A stretch of DNA of 45,930 nt from Actinomycetota bacterium (GTDB lineage: Bacteria; Actinomycetota; Actinomycetes; Nanopelagicales; Nanopelagicaceae), in assembly GCA_026392765.1 (NCBI GenBank), contig JAPLBL010000028.1:1-45930 (forward strand), in the 5' to 3' direction. A program made the translations under genes and the position numbers. Below the pieces are notes generated by a model, which was not told the origin of the DNA, did no database searches, and saw only the letters and a program-made list of their open reading frames with translations. Shown piece by piece: positions 35,355 through 44,727 of the stretch. Position 1 is the stretch's first letter; every line of letters begins with the position of its first letter.

Positions 35355-36617
35355 TTACGCCTGGTAGATAGGAAAACGTGCAGTAAGTGCATGGACTTCA
35401 GATTTAATCGCAGCATGTGCTGCAGCATCATCGGTCTTAATAGCACGAGCAATCAGAGATGCAATTGTTGCCATTTCTGGTGTGCCCATTCCCTGTGTTG
35501 TTGTTGCAGGAGTTCCCACACGAATACCTGAAGTCACAGAAGGTGCCTCTGGATCGTATGGAATCGAGTTCTTATTGAGAACAATTCCTGCAGCTCCACA
35601 ACGCTCATCTGCCACCTTGCCGTTTACACCTGTGGAGCGAATATCAATGAGCGCTAGGTGAGTTTGAGTGCCACCAGATACTGCGCGCATTCCTTCACCT
35701 TCAAGAGCTGCTGCAAGTGCCTTGGCATTGACGATGACATCCTTTGCATACTGTTGGTATGCAGGTGTTGCGCACTCAGCTAGTGCAATAGCTTTTCCTG
35801 CAACTGCAGACATGATGGGACCGCCCTGCATGCCAGGAAAGACTGCCTTATCAATGGCAGCTGCATGCTCTGCCTTAGACAAGATCATTCCACCGCGTGG
35901 TCCACGCAAAACTTTATGAGTAGTAAATGAGACAACATCTGCATAAGGCACGGGTGAAGGAATTGCCTTACCTGCAACAAGGCCGATGAAGTGAGCAGCA
36001 TCGACCCACATGATGGCGCCAACTTCATCGCAGATTGCGCGCACCTTCTCGAAATCAATCAGTGATGGGTAGGCAGTAGCACCTGAACAAATCATCTTTG
36101 GCTTATTAGCAATAGCAAGATCGCGTAGCTCGTCATAATCAATGAGTTCGTTATCTTGGCGAACACCATAGGAAACAATGTTGAACCACTTACCTGAGAA
36201 GTTGACCTTAGATCCGTGTGTGAGGTGGCCACCGTGTGGAAGTGACATTGCAAGAACGGTATCGCCTGGCTTAGTAAATGCTTGATAGACAGCAACGTTT
36301 GCACTGGCACCTGAGTGGGGCTGAACGTTTGCATGTTCTGCGCCAAAGAGCGCCTTTGCGCGATCTATCGCAATTACTTCTGCCTTATCAACTTCTTCGC
36401 ATCCACCGTAGTAACGCTTACCTGGATAGCCTTCTGCATACTTATTGGAAAGCGATGAACCGAGTGATGCAAGTACCGCGCGTGATGTGAAGTTCTCAGA
36501 TGCAATCAGCTGCAGGTTTGTCTGCTGGCGCTTGAGCTCAGAGAGCAGCACCGCTGCGATATCTGGATCTTGCTTGGAGAGAAGGTTGAAATCAGGGCCA
36601 TAGAAGGTTTCGGACAT
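35355..36617 (-). CDS. glyA: Serine hydroxymethyltransferase
   Basis: The 420-residue PLP enzyme interconverts serine and glycine with tetrahydrofolate. LIASENFTSRAVLASLGSSLSNKYAEGYPGKRYYGG and the PLP lysine in VVSFTTHKVLRGPRGGMI are diagnostic. It lies between wecA and the YrdC gene on the minus strand, 16 bases from each neighbour. Confidence 0.98.
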   Translation of the reverse strand: MSETFYGPDFNLLSKQDPDIAAVLLSELKRQQTNLQLIASENFTSRAVLASLGSSLSNKYAEGYPGKRYYGGCEEVDKAEVIAIDRAKALFGAEHANVQPHSGASANVAVYQAFTKPGDTVLAMSLPHGGHLTHGSKVNFSGKWFNIVSYGVRQDNELIDYDELRDLAIANKPKMICSGATAYPSLIDFEKVRAICDEVGAIMWVDAAHFIGLVAGKAIPSPVPYADVVSFTTHKVLRGPRGGMILSKAEHAAAIDKAVFPGMQGGPIMSAVAGKAIALAECATPAYQQYAKDVIVNAKALAAALEGEGMRAVSGGTQTHLALIDIRSTGVNGKVADERCGAAGIVLNKNSIPYDPEAPSVTSGIRVGTPATTTQGMGTPEMATIASLIARAIKTDDAAAHAAIKSEVHALTARFPIYQA

Positions 36618-36633
36618 GGCGATAGCCTAATAG

Positions 36634-37275
36634 TTAGGCCCAAGAAATGCGCGGCGCGACCTTTTCCATCTCAGCTACCGAAATAGCGCCTTCACGCACT
36701 ATTCGCACGCCTCCAGCATCGGCTTCGATAATGGTGGAGCGGGGGCCAGATTTCAGGGCGCCGTTATCAAAGACCACAGCCACCTTCCAATCCTTTACTT
36801 GCATGCGATCAATCTTGAGCATCGGTTCTGCACCGGCATTAGAAGCGCTTGCTACAGCAAGTGGACCGGATGCCTTTAGCAGAGCACGAACAAATTTAGA
36901 TTTCGGCACTCGCACATTAAACCAATCCAAATCTTTATCATCACCGAGATCCCAATTAAGGACAGAGCTTGGTCTGAGTGTGACTGATAGAAGTCCGGGC
37001 CAGAATTGATTACAGAGGGCTTGTGTGTCAGGTGAGACGTCGCGAGAGATTCCTTTCACGGTATCCAAGCTATGTGCGAGTACTTGCGCGACTACGCCAG
37101 TCTTATCTCCACGCAATACGTGCATTGCGCGCACAGCAAAAGGTGAGAATGCATCAGCGAGATAGACATAGCCATGTTCAAGGGGTGCAACGATGACAAA
37201 GCCAGCTTGAATTTCTTTAAGAGCGCGAGCAACATGCTTAGCCTGTTCACCCTGCTTGAGGTCGATACGTGGCAT
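36634..37275 (-). CDS. YrdC/Sua5-domain protein with diverged active-site motifs
   Basis: The 213-residue protein has the YrdC fold: NQFWPGLLSVTLRPSS, WFNVRVPKSKFVRALLKASGPLAVASASNAGAEP and RSTIIEADAGGVRIVREGAI match the family C-terminal half. The usual TETVYGL is LEHGYVYL and the KxR-P-x-x-KPL stretch reads RGDKTGVVAQV. Those residues bind threonine and ATP in TsaC/Sua5, which makes threonylcarbamoyl-AMP for tRNA t6A. Position next to prmC matches Rv1301. Because of the lost motifs, function is uncertain and a true TsaC may lie elsewhere. Confidence 0.78.
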   Translation of the reverse strand: MPRIDLKQGEQAKHVARALKEIQAGFVIVAPLEHGYVYLADAFSPFAVRAMHVLRGDKTGVVAQVLAHSLDTVKGISRDVSPDTQALCNQFWPGLLSVTLRPSSVLNWDLGDDKDLDWFNVRVPKSKFVRALLKASGPLAVASASNAGAEPMLKIDRMQVKDWKVAVVFDNGALKSGPRSTIIEADAGGVRIVREGAISVAEMEKVAPRISWA

Positions 37276-37277
37276 TG

Positions 37278-38132
37278 CTATCTCCTCACTGCTGTCGTAA
37301 ATCGCGGGCGGCCTGACAAATCCTGATGCAGAAGAATATCTGTGAAATCATCGCTGAGTACATCTGCAATTGCAGCACCTTGCTCCTCATGATGCTCAAT
37401 GGCAAGAAAGCCACCCTCTTTAAGCAAGCGAGAAGCTGTTGAGATGAATAGACGTGGAGCCTTCATTCCATCTACTCCCCCGAATAAGGCGATTGCTGGT
37501 TCATGCTCTGCAACATCTCGTGGCAGCTCCTGTGCATCTGGAACATACGGTGGGTTGGCAATCACAACATCGCACTTGATGCCATCAAGGGCAGTTGCAA
37601 CATCGCTTTCAAGAATACGCACCTTCTCATGGATGAAGGAGACATTCTCTTTCAGCCAATGTATTGCTTCAGGACTTTTCTCAACAGCAATCACATGTGT
37701 CTGTGGGGCCTCCGTTGCAATGGCAAGAGCCAGTGCACCAGAGCCTGATCCCAGATCGACAACGCTTACTGCGCCACTTAACTTTTCAATGTGAGTAAGT
37801 GCTGCTTCAACAAGTAGCTCACTCTCAGGACGTGGAACAAGAACGCCAGGTCCGACCTTTAATTCAAGGTGTCGGAAATAAGCAACACCTGTCAGGTATT
37901 GCAGTGGTTCATGGGCGCAGCGGCGATCGAGTAACTTCCAGAAAGTCTCTTCAACAATTGTCATATCGCCGATTGCTGAAAGAGCATTCTCAACCGTTAA
38001 AGGATTATGTAGATCCATCCGAGAGATCCCGAGGGTGTGTGCGAGCAATATCTCTGCCTCTACTTCAGCAAAACCTGCTGTGGCTAATTGCTCTTTTCCG
38101 CCTCGCAAGAATTCTTTAAAGGTCAGTTCCAT
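37278..38132 (-). CDS. prmC: Release factor glutamine methyltransferase
   Basis: The 284-residue protein methylates the Gln of the GGQ motif in release factors. It has the SAM-binding VVDLGSGSGALALAIA and the catalytic NPPY in VIANPPYVPD, and the N-terminal helical domain with GISRMDLH. It lies directly downstream of prfA, its substrate gene, with a nine-base gap. Confidence 0.96.
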   Translation of the reverse strand: MELTFKEFLRGGKEQLATAGFAEVEAEILLAHTLGISRMDLHNPLTVENALSAIGDMTIVEETFWKLLDRRCAHEPLQYLTGVAYFRHLELKVGPGVLVPRPESELLVEAALTHIEKLSGAVSVVDLGSGSGALALAIATEAPQTHVIAVEKSPEAIHWLKENVSFIHEKVRILESDVATALDGIKCDVVIANPPYVPDAQELPRDVAEHEPAIALFGGVDGMKAPRLFISTASRLLKEGGFLAIEHHEEQGAAIADVLSDDFTDILLHQDLSGRPRFTTAVRR

Positions 38133-38141
38133 ATGGGCTAC

Positions 38142-39224
38142 TTAATTCGTTGATGAAAGCTTTGCGGCTCTATCGGCATCGAGAAGCGCCTGAACGACTT
38201 CATCAAGCTCACCATTGAGCACTGCATCTAAGTTATTCGCCTTGTAATTCACGCGGTGATCGCTGAGGCGATTTTCGGGGTAGTTATATGTACGAATGCG
38301 CTCTGAGCGATCGACTGTGCGCACCTGGCTCTTACGCTCTGCCATCGCAACTGCCTCTGCTTTTTCCTGTGCATCAGCAAGAAGACGAGCACGCAAGATA
38401 CGTAGCGCTGATTCTTTATTCTGAAGCTGAGATTTTTCGTTCTGACAGGAGACAACAATGCCGGTGGGAACGTGGGTCAAGCGAACTGCAGAGTCAGTGG
38501 TATTTACTGACTGTCCACCAGGACCTGATGATCGATAGACATCTACGCGCACATCATTCATATTGAGCTCAACATCTACTTCTTCTGCTTCAGGAAGTAC
38601 GAGAACACCGGCTGCTGATGTGTGGATACGGCCTTGGCTCTCAGTTTCTGGAACGCGTTGCACGCGGTGTACTCCGCCTTCAAATTTAAGTCGTGCATAA
38701 GGAGTAGTTCCGGGCTCTGGTGTTCCCTTTGATTTAACCGCCATAGAAATATCTTTATAGCCACCGAGCTCTGATTCAGTCATATCGATGATTTCAATCT
38801 TCCAGCCACGCTTTTCTGCATAGCGCTGATACATGCGCACCAAATCACCTGCAAAGAGTGCTGATTCATCTCCACCAGCTCCAGCTTTAACTTCAATAAT
38901 CACATCGCGATCATCATTGGGATCGCGTGGAAGCAAGAGCTCTTCCAATTTATCTGCAGCAGCTTCAACAATGATTTCCATCGCTGGAATCTCAGAGGCA
39001 AATGATGCATCCTCTAAAGCCATCTCTTTGGCAGCTTCTAAATCATCAGCAGCGCTCTTCCAAGCATTAAACCCTGCAACGACAGGTCCAAGTTGGGCAT
39101 AACGGCGACCAAGCTTGCGGGCATTTCCTTGATCTTCATGGATAGAAGGATCGGCCATCTTTAACTCAAGCTCTTGATATTCACGCACCATTTCATGTGC
39201 TGATGCAAAACGATCGTTAGCCAT
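38142..39224 (-). CDS. prfA: Peptide chain release factor 1
   Basis: The 360-residue RF1 recognises UAG and UAA stops. The peptidyl hydrolysis motif is [19 protein letters not shown]. The RF1 anticodon-like PAT-type region appears as [24 protein letters not shown] upstream of the ATG is a suitable ribosome-binding site. A terminator and rpmE precede it. Confidence 0.97.
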   Translation of the reverse strand: MANDRFASAHEMVREYQELELKMADPSIHEDQGNARKLGRRYAQLGPVVAGFNAWKSAADDLEAAKEMALEDASFASEIPAMEIIVEAAADKLEELLLPRDPNDDRDVIIEVKAGAGGDESALFAGDLVRMYQRYAEKRGWKIEIIDMTESELGGYKDISMAVKSKGTPEPGTTPYARLKFEGGVHRVQRVPETESQGRIHTSAAGVLVLPEAEEVDVELNMNDVRVDVYRSSGPGGQSVNTTDSAVRLTHVPTGIVVSCQNEKSQLQNKESALRILRARLLADAQEKAEAVAMAERKSQVRTVDRSERIRTYNYPENRLSDHRVNYKANNLDAVLNGELDEVVQALLDADRAAKLSSTN

Positions 39225-39267
39225 ATGACTTCATCCCTTCTCACTCGTTGATTAATCCTTCTTTGGA

Positions 39268-39312
39268 GAAATAAAAAGACCGCGCCGCAACCTTTCGGCT
39301 GCGATGCGGTCT
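39268..39312 (-). terminator. Intrinsic terminator after rpmE
   Basis: On the minus strand GACCGC and GCGGTC close a larger imperfect hairpin with inner CAGCC-GAAA-GGTTG and are followed by TTTTTATTTC. It sits 12 bases after the rpmE stop codon and before the prfA start at 39224. It would separate rpmE from prfA transcription. Confidence 0.7.
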
Positions 39313-39322
39313 CTTTAGAAAG

Positions 39323-39555
39323 CTAGTTAGCTGCTTTTTTACCGAAACGCTCTTCGAACTTAGCGACGCGTCCACCAGTATCAAGGATGCGCTGCTTACC
39401 TGTGTAGAACGGGTGGCAGACTGAGCAAACTTCAACGTAGATGGAACCGCTTGCAACTGTTGAGCGGGTAACAAACTTTTCACCGCAACCACAAGTTACT
39501 TGAGTATCTTTGTACTCTGGGTGGATATGTACTCTGGGTGGATATCTTTCTTCAT
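39323..39555 (-). pseudogene. rpmE: Ribosomal protein L31 gene disrupted by a 17-bp tandem duplication
   Basis: From the ATG at 39555 the frame reads [19 protein letters not shown] and stops. In another frame the rest of L31 is intact: [40 protein letters not shown] and a tail ending KKAAN, with stop at 39323. The cause is an exact tandem repeat of 17 bases (unit GTACTCTGGGTGGATAT on the plus strand, about 39512-39545). Removing one copy gives [19 protein letters not shown], a normal zinc-binding L31. No ATG, GTG or TTG precedes the intact part in its own frame. It may be a real mutation, a sequencing or assembly error, or require frameshifting. Confidence 0.85.
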
Positions 39556-39689
39556 ATTCTTCTTTTCCTTTTCTTGAGTCTGGGTCCAGCCGCAGCTGGT
39601 GAACCAGGTCATCGCCATAAGGTGTGGCAATAGGGGTTAATCCTCTCGCAGGCCTTGAATTTCTTCAAATCCGTGCGTGATTGGCAGCC

Positions 39690-41255
39690 TTACTTGCTGT
39701 CGTCAGGTCCTGACGTTGTCTTCTGGATCTGCATCAAGAATTCGACGTTGGACTTTGTACCCTTCATCTTCTCAAGCAAGAGCTCGAGAGCTGCTTGTGG
39801 TTCGAGAGCGTGAAGCACGCGACGAAGCTTCCACACAATGTTGAGTTCTTCAGCACCCATAAGGATTTCTTCCTTACGTGTTCCTGATGCAACAACGTTG
39901 ACTGCAGGGAAGATGCGCTTATCGGCCATTCTGCGATCGAGGATGAGCTCCATATTTCCTGTGCCCTTGAACTCTTCGAAGATCACTTCATCCATACGAG
40001 AGCCGGTATCGACGAGCGCAGTTGCAAGAATGGTCAGTGATCCGCCATCTTCAATATTACGAGCTGCACCAAAGAACTTCTTTGGTGGATAGAGAGCTGC
40101 TGAATCAACGCCACCAGAAAGGATGCGGCCTGATGCAGGAGCTGCGATGTTATATGCGCGACCAAGACGTGTGATGGAGTCAAGAAGAACAACAACATCA
40201 TGGCCCATTTCAACCAGGCGCTTTGCGCGCTCGATTGCAAGCTCTGCAATTGTTGTGTGGTCATCAGCTGGGCGATCAAAGGTCGAAGCAATAACTTCAC
40301 CCTTCACGCTGCGCTGCATATCTGTAACTTCTTCTGGACGCTCATCAACAAGAACAACCATCAAGTGACACTCTGGGTTATTTGTTGTGATCGCATTCGC
40401 AATTGCTTGCAAGACCATTGTCTTTCCAGCCTTAGGAGGCGAAACGATAAGTCCGCGCTGACCCTTACCGATTGGTGCAATCAGATCGATAACGCGAGTT
40501 GTGAGAATGTTTGGCTCTGTCTCAAGGCGTAGTCGCTCTTGTGGGTAGAGAGGAACAAGCTTTCCAAACTCAACGCGGCCACGGGCTTCTTCATATGGCA
40601 ATCCGTTGATTGTTTCGAGAGTAATAAGTGGGTTGTACTTCTGACGAGTTTCACCTTCGCGTAATTGACGAACCTGACCTGTCACAACATCTCCCTTACG
40701 GAGACTGTACTTACGTACCTGTCCTTGTGAGACATAGACATCATCAGGTCCTGGAAGGTATCCACCTGTGCGAATAAATGAGTAGTTATCCATGATGTCG
40801 ACAAGGCCGCCTACTGGCACCAAGACATCATCTTCACCAATTACTGGTTCGCGCTCTTCGCGGTTACCGCGTTCGCGATTTCCACGATCACGGCCACGGT
40901 TGCGATCGCGGCCACGGTTGCGACCACCACGGTCATCACGGTCGTTGCTGCGCTCATTATTCGATGGTGCGCTATCTGATGAATATTCTTCATCACCTTC
41001 ATCGGATGAGTTATCTGAATTCTTATTGTCGCGATTGCTCTTCTTGGCATTACGAGCTTCGCGGCGTGCTTCGCGTTCTGCCTTAGCTGCTTCGCGGTTT
41101 GCTGACTGGAGATCTGCAATTGCTGTGACGAGATCATCCTTCTTAAGCTTTGCTGCACCGTCGATACCGAGCTGAGACGCAACTTCCTTTAACTTAGGAA
41201 GGGTCATGCTAGAGAGCTCTGGACTGCTAGAACGAACTGGTTCTGTTGTTGTCAT
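39690..41255 (-). CDS. rho: Transcription termination factor Rho
   Basis: The 521-residue RNA-dependent ATPase has an N-terminal SAP-like helical domain ([32 protein letters not shown]), a charged Arg/Gly/Asn/Asp-rich insertion (about 60-140), the RNA-binding cold-shock domain, then P-loop [15 protein letters not shown] and [16 protein letters not shown]. Insertions of this type are normal in actinobacterial Rho and raise RNA affinity. It precedes rpmE. Confidence 0.97.
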   Translation of the reverse strand: MTTTEPVRSSSPELSSMTLPKLKEVASQLGIDGAAKLKKDDLVTAIADLQSANREAAKAEREARREARNAKKSNRDNKNSDNSSDEGDEEYSSDSAPSNNERSNDRDDRGGRNRGRDRNRGRDRGNRERGNREEREPVIGEDDVLVPVGGLVDIMDNYSFIRTGGYLPGPDDVYVSQGQVRKYSLRKGDVVTGQVRQLREGETRQKYNPLITLETINGLPYEEARGRVEFGKLVPLYPQERLRLETEPNILTTRVIDLIAPIGKGQRGLIVSPPKAGKTMVLQAIANAITTNNPECHLMVVLVDERPEEVTDMQRSVKGEVIASTFDRPADDHTTIAELAIERAKRLVEMGHDVVVLLDSITRLGRAYNIAAPASGRILSGGVDSAALYPPKKFFGAARNIEDGGSLTILATALVDTGSRMDEVIFEEFKGTGNMELILDRRMADKRIFPAVNVVASGTRKEEILMGAEELNIVWKLRRVLHALEPQAALELLLEKMKGTKSNVEFLMQIQKTTSGPDDSK

Positions 41256-41397
41256 GTATTTCTTTTCACTTTGGGGCTAACCATATGAGTCGAGCCCTGG
41301 CTTTTATAGTTTGGGATTTATTTCTTGATTTTTACTACTTGGATTTATCAATTCTTAAAGTTGACCCTTAACTTACGGGGCTGAACTGATGGCCAAA
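41256..41397. promoter_or_regulatory. Upstream region of rho
   Basis: The gap between thrB and rho is AT-rich with runs such as TTTATTTCTTGATTTTT. On the minus strand a TATAAA (41303-41308) could be the -10 element, with a 5' leader of about 40 bases before the ATG. No strong -35 element is visible. Confidence 0.35.
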
Positions 41398-42324
41398 CTA
41401 TAGCAGGGTGGCTCCACGGCTAGCAATTTCGAGAGATTTACCCTCAAATTTCGCTCCGCCAGCCCGTGCGAGCTGAGTAGTTTCATCATCGCCTTCTGTG
41501 TGAAGGGCAAGCACTGTTGGCCCAGCACCTGAAATAAATGCAGCAATTCCTGCAGCACGAAGCTTTGTCATCAAGGCAAAGGATGAAGGCATCGCTTCTT
41601 GGCGATATGACTGATGTAAGAAATCTTCTGTTGCTGTGAAGAGTAAGTCTGGGCGGATTGTGAGCGCCTGAGTCATGATCGCAGCATTGCTTGTATTGCG
41701 CTGAGCATCTGCAAATGGAATGGATTCAGGCAACATCTTTCGCGCCTTCGATGTTGCAAGTGCACTTGCAGGAATAAATGCCATCACCTTGATGCGTGGA
41801 TCCACAGGTAGGTGAACTGCGTGAGCGACAGATTTAGCCTTCACAAGATCTTGCCATGCAATTGTTGCTCCGCCATAGAGAGCTGCTGCCACATTATCAG
41901 GATGGCCTTCCATTTCAGTCGCAAGATTGAGAAGTGCTTCATCGCTCATCTTGTCTGTGCCAGTAAGTACTAAGGAGCGAGCAAGAACGAGTCCGCCCAC
42001 TATCGCTGATGCTGAAGATCCAAGTCCGCGACCATGTGGAATGACATTGAGTGCGCGAACTGCAAGTCCCTTTGGTCGCCCACCGAGGTAGTCAAAACCT
42101 TTATTGATTGCCTTCACGAGCAAGTTCTTATCTGTTCGAGGAACTTCATCAGAGCCTTCACCGGTGACATCGATATCAAGGCCACCTTCATCAAGAATCT
42201 GCGCTACATATCGGTCGTGCATTCCAAAGGCTAAGGCGAAAGAATCAAAGCCAGGACCTAAGTTGGCAGAGGTTGCAGGAACCTGCACCTGAATCGGGTT
42301 AGCTTTAAAAGTTGGCTTGGCCAT
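41398..42324 (-). CDS. thrB: Homoserine kinase
   Basis: The 308-residue GHMP kinase phosphorylates homoserine. VQVPATSANLGPGFDSFALAF and the ATP-binding GRGLGSSASAIVGGL are diagnostic, with HPDNVAAALYGG further on. It follows thrC with a 15-base gap and is the last gene of the hom-thrC-thrB set. Confidence 0.96.
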   Translation of the reverse strand: MAKPTFKANPIQVQVPATSANLGPGFDSFALAFGMHDRYVAQILDEGGLDIDVTGEGSDEVPRTDKNLLVKAINKGFDYLGGRPKGLAVRALNVIPHGRGLGSSASAIVGGLVLARSLVLTGTDKMSDEALLNLATEMEGHPDNVAAALYGGATIAWQDLVKAKSVAHAVHLPVDPRIKVMAFIPASALATSKARKMLPESIPFADAQRNTSNAAIMTQALTIRPDLLFTATEDFLHQSYRQEAMPSSFALMTKLRAAGIAAFISGAGPTVLALHTEGDDETTQLARAGGAKFEGKSLEIASRGATLL

Positions 42325-42339
42325 GGCTCAATTGTTTCT

Positions 42340-43428
42340 CTAGTTCTTCACTAAGCCAAGTGCTTTAGCGGCAACGTCTGCATTGACAGGAACGACAACA
42401 GGATCTGAAGCACCTTCTAGTGCCCACGGAATATCTTTTAGGCCATTGCCGGTGCAGGTAATAACGATTGTCTTATCTTTAGGAAGCTTTCCTGCATTCT
42501 TATATTTGATAAGCCCAGCAAGGCCTGCAGCAGATGATGGCTCACAGAAGATTCCTTCCTTCGATGCAAGAAGGTGATAGGCAGAGAGAATTTCTTCATC
42601 AGTGACAGAATCAATAAGTCCGCCTGATTCATCGCGGGCAGCAATTGCTTGATCCCATGAAGCTGGATTACCAATACGGATTGCTGTGGCAATTGTCTCT
42701 GGCTTTGCAACGGGCTTGCCTGTAACAAGAGGTGCGGCACCTGCAGCTTGGAATCCCCACATCTGTGGCAACTTCGTAGACATCTTGTCGCTGCGGTATT
42801 CGTTATAGCCCTTCCAATATGCAGTGATATTTCCTGCATTTCCCACTGGCATCGTATGAATATCTGGAGCATCACCCAACATATCTACGACTTCAAAGGC
42901 TGCTGTCTTTTGGCCTTCAATACGATATGGATTGACTGAATTCACAAGTGAGACTGGATAGTGCTCAGAAAGATCACGAGCAAGAACGAGACAATCATCG
43001 AAGTTTCCATCAACCTGTAACAACTTTGCTCCATGCACAACAGCTTGTGCGAGCTTGCCCAATGCAATCTTGCCTTCAGGGATAAGAACTGCAGGAACCA
43101 TGCCAGCTTTAACTGCATAGGCAGCTGCTGCTGCTGAAGTATTTCCAGTTGAAGCACAGATAACTGCTTTGGCGCCAGCTTCGGCTGCCTTTGAAATCGC
43201 CATAGTCATACCGCGATCTTTAAAGGATCCTGTTGGGTTAATTCCTTCGAACTTCACCCAGACATTGTTGCCAAGCATTTCAGAGAGAACGTATGCATAG
43301 ATAAGAGGTGTTCCACCTTCGCGCAGAGTCACGACAGGAGTCTTGGCAGAGACAGGCAAACGGTGGCGATATTCCTCAATGACTCCGCGCCACTGATGCG
43401 CTCCTGTCTTCTTTGAAAAGATTCCCAT
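42340..43428 (-). CDS. thrC: Threonine synthase
   Basis: The 362-residue PLP enzyme turns phosphohomoserine into threonine. The PLP lysine is in [15 protein letters not shown], and [16 protein letters not shown] binds the cofactor phosphate. The ATG overlaps the hom stop by one base. The next gene, thrB, supplies its substrate. Confidence 0.97.
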   Translation of the reverse strand: MGIFSKKTGAHQWRGVIEEYRHRLPVSAKTPVVTLREGGTPLIYAYVLSEMLGNNVWVKFEGINPTGSFKDRGMTMAISKAAEAGAKAVICASTGNTSAAAAAYAVKAGMVPAVLIPEGKIALGKLAQAVVHGAKLLQVDGNFDDCLVLARDLSEHYPVSLVNSVNPYRIEGQKTAAFEVVDMLGDAPDIHTMPVGNAGNITAYWKGYNEYRSDKMSTKLPQMWGFQAAGAAPLVTGKPVAKPETIATAIRIGNPASWDQAIAARDESGGLIDSVTDEEILSAYHLLASKEGIFCEPSSAAGLAGLIKYKNAGKLPKDKTIVITCTGNGLKDIPWALEGASDPVVVPVNADVAAKALGLVKN

Positions 43429-44723
43429 TAGGAGATTGCTCCCTCAACACGAATAACGCTAGAGATCTTTGTGACCATTGGCATCTTCTTCAACGCTTCA
43501 ACAGTTGCTTTGAGTTCACCTTCTGTTGCGCGGTGAGTAACAATGATGAGTTCGGCATCTTGATGGCGACCATTTTGATCAACTGTCTGAATAGAGACGC
43601 CTTGATCAGCAAATACCTTGGCAATTGCAGCCAAAACACCTGATTTATCTTCTACTTCAAGGCGGATAAGAAACTTAGTCTTTGTTGTTTCAATAGGAGC
43701 AATATCGCGATCTGCATAATCTGTCTCGCGCTGGCCAATTGAGTTCAGGGCAATGTGTCTAGAGACTGCAACGATGTCTCCCAAGATTGCAGATGCAGTG
43801 GGTTGTCCACCAGCTCCGCGACCATAGAACATCAAAGGCCCGGCAGATTCTGCCTCGATAAAGACTGCGTTGAAAGCATCGCGCACAGATGCAAGAGGGT
43901 GGCTCTTATCAATCATGACTGGGTGCACACGGACAGAGATTTCATCTGCTGGTGTGAGCTCTGCGATGGCAAGCAACTTAATGACATGGTCCATTGATTT
44001 AGCAATGGAAACATCTTCAAGAGTGATCTTAGAAATTCCTTCGCGATAGACGTCATCGACAGTCACGCGTGTGTGGAAGGCAAGACCAGAGAGAATCGCA
44101 GCCTTTGCAGCAGCATCAAATCCTTCAATATCTGCAGTCGGATCTGCCTCTGCATATCCAAGTGCTTGAGCTTCTTTAAGGACATCATCGAATTCGCGAT
44201 TATCTTCATGCATCTTTGTGAGAATGTAATTTGTTGTTCCATTGACGATACCCATCAAGCGAGTAACAAAGTCACCGGCTAAAGAATCGCGAAGAGGGCG
44301 GATAATTGGAATAGCACCTGCAACGGAGGCCTCGTAGTAAATATCTTCACCCTTTGCATAAGCTGCTGTAAATAGATCTGCGCCGTGGCTAGCAAGCAGT
44401 GCTTTATTCGCTGTAACAATAGATTTGCGATTATTGATTGCAGTCATTGCAAGTTCGCGCGCAGGTTCGATTCCACCCATAACTTCCACAATCAAATCGA
44501 TATCTGGATCATTCACAATCGAGAATGGATCTGTTGTGAAGAGAGCAGGGTTAAGTCCTGGGTAATCCTTGATAGTGCGCACTGCAATGCGAGTGAGTTC
44601 AATCTTCACGCCAGCGCGAGTAGAGAGTTCAGCTGTATCTGAAAGGAGCAGGCGGGCTACTTGGCTTCCGACAACGCCGCAGCCGAGCATGCCAACGCGA
44701 ACTGGTTTATCTGCGGGGCTCAT
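43428..44723 (-). CDS. hom: Homoserine dehydrogenase
   Basis: The 431-residue enzyme reduces aspartate semialdehyde to homoserine. The N-terminus has the Rossmann motif [13 protein letters not shown]. The catalytic part includes [14 protein letters not shown] and [24 protein letters not shown]. The C-terminal 80 residues ([33 protein letters not shown]) are an ACT domain, consistent with threonine feedback inhibition. Four bases separate it from lysA. Confidence 0.97.
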   Translation of the reverse strand: MSPADKPVRVGMLGCGVVGSQVARLLLSDTAELSTRAGVKIELTRIAVRTIKDYPGLNPALFTTDPFSIVNDPDIDLIVEVMGGIEPARELAMTAINNRKSIVTANKALLASHGADLFTAAYAKGEDIYYEASVAGAIPIIRPLRDSLAGDFVTRLMGIVNGTTNYILTKMHEDNREFDDVLKEAQALGYAEADPTADIEGFDAAAKAAILSGLAFHTRVTVDDVYREGISKITLEDVSIAKSMDHVIKLLAIAELTPADEISVRVHPVMIDKSHPLASVRDAFNAVFIEAESAGPLMFYGRGAGGQPTASAILGDIVAVSRHIALNSIGQRETDYADRDIAPIETTKTKFLIRLEVEDKSGVLAAIAKVFADQGVSIQTVDQNGRHQDAELIIVTHRATEGELKATVEALKKMPMVTKISSVIRVEGAIS

Positions 44724-44727
44724 AAAC

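Noticed and set aside
39241-39492. 83-codon minus-strand ORF over rpmE
   Set aside because: Out-of-frame shadow; the true L31 frame with its cysteine pairs is the neighbouring one and lacks a start only because of the 17-bp duplication.
40850-40935. Repetitive tract considered as a CRISPR-like or satellite repeat
   Set aside because: It is in-frame low-complexity coding sequence of Rho without regular spacers.
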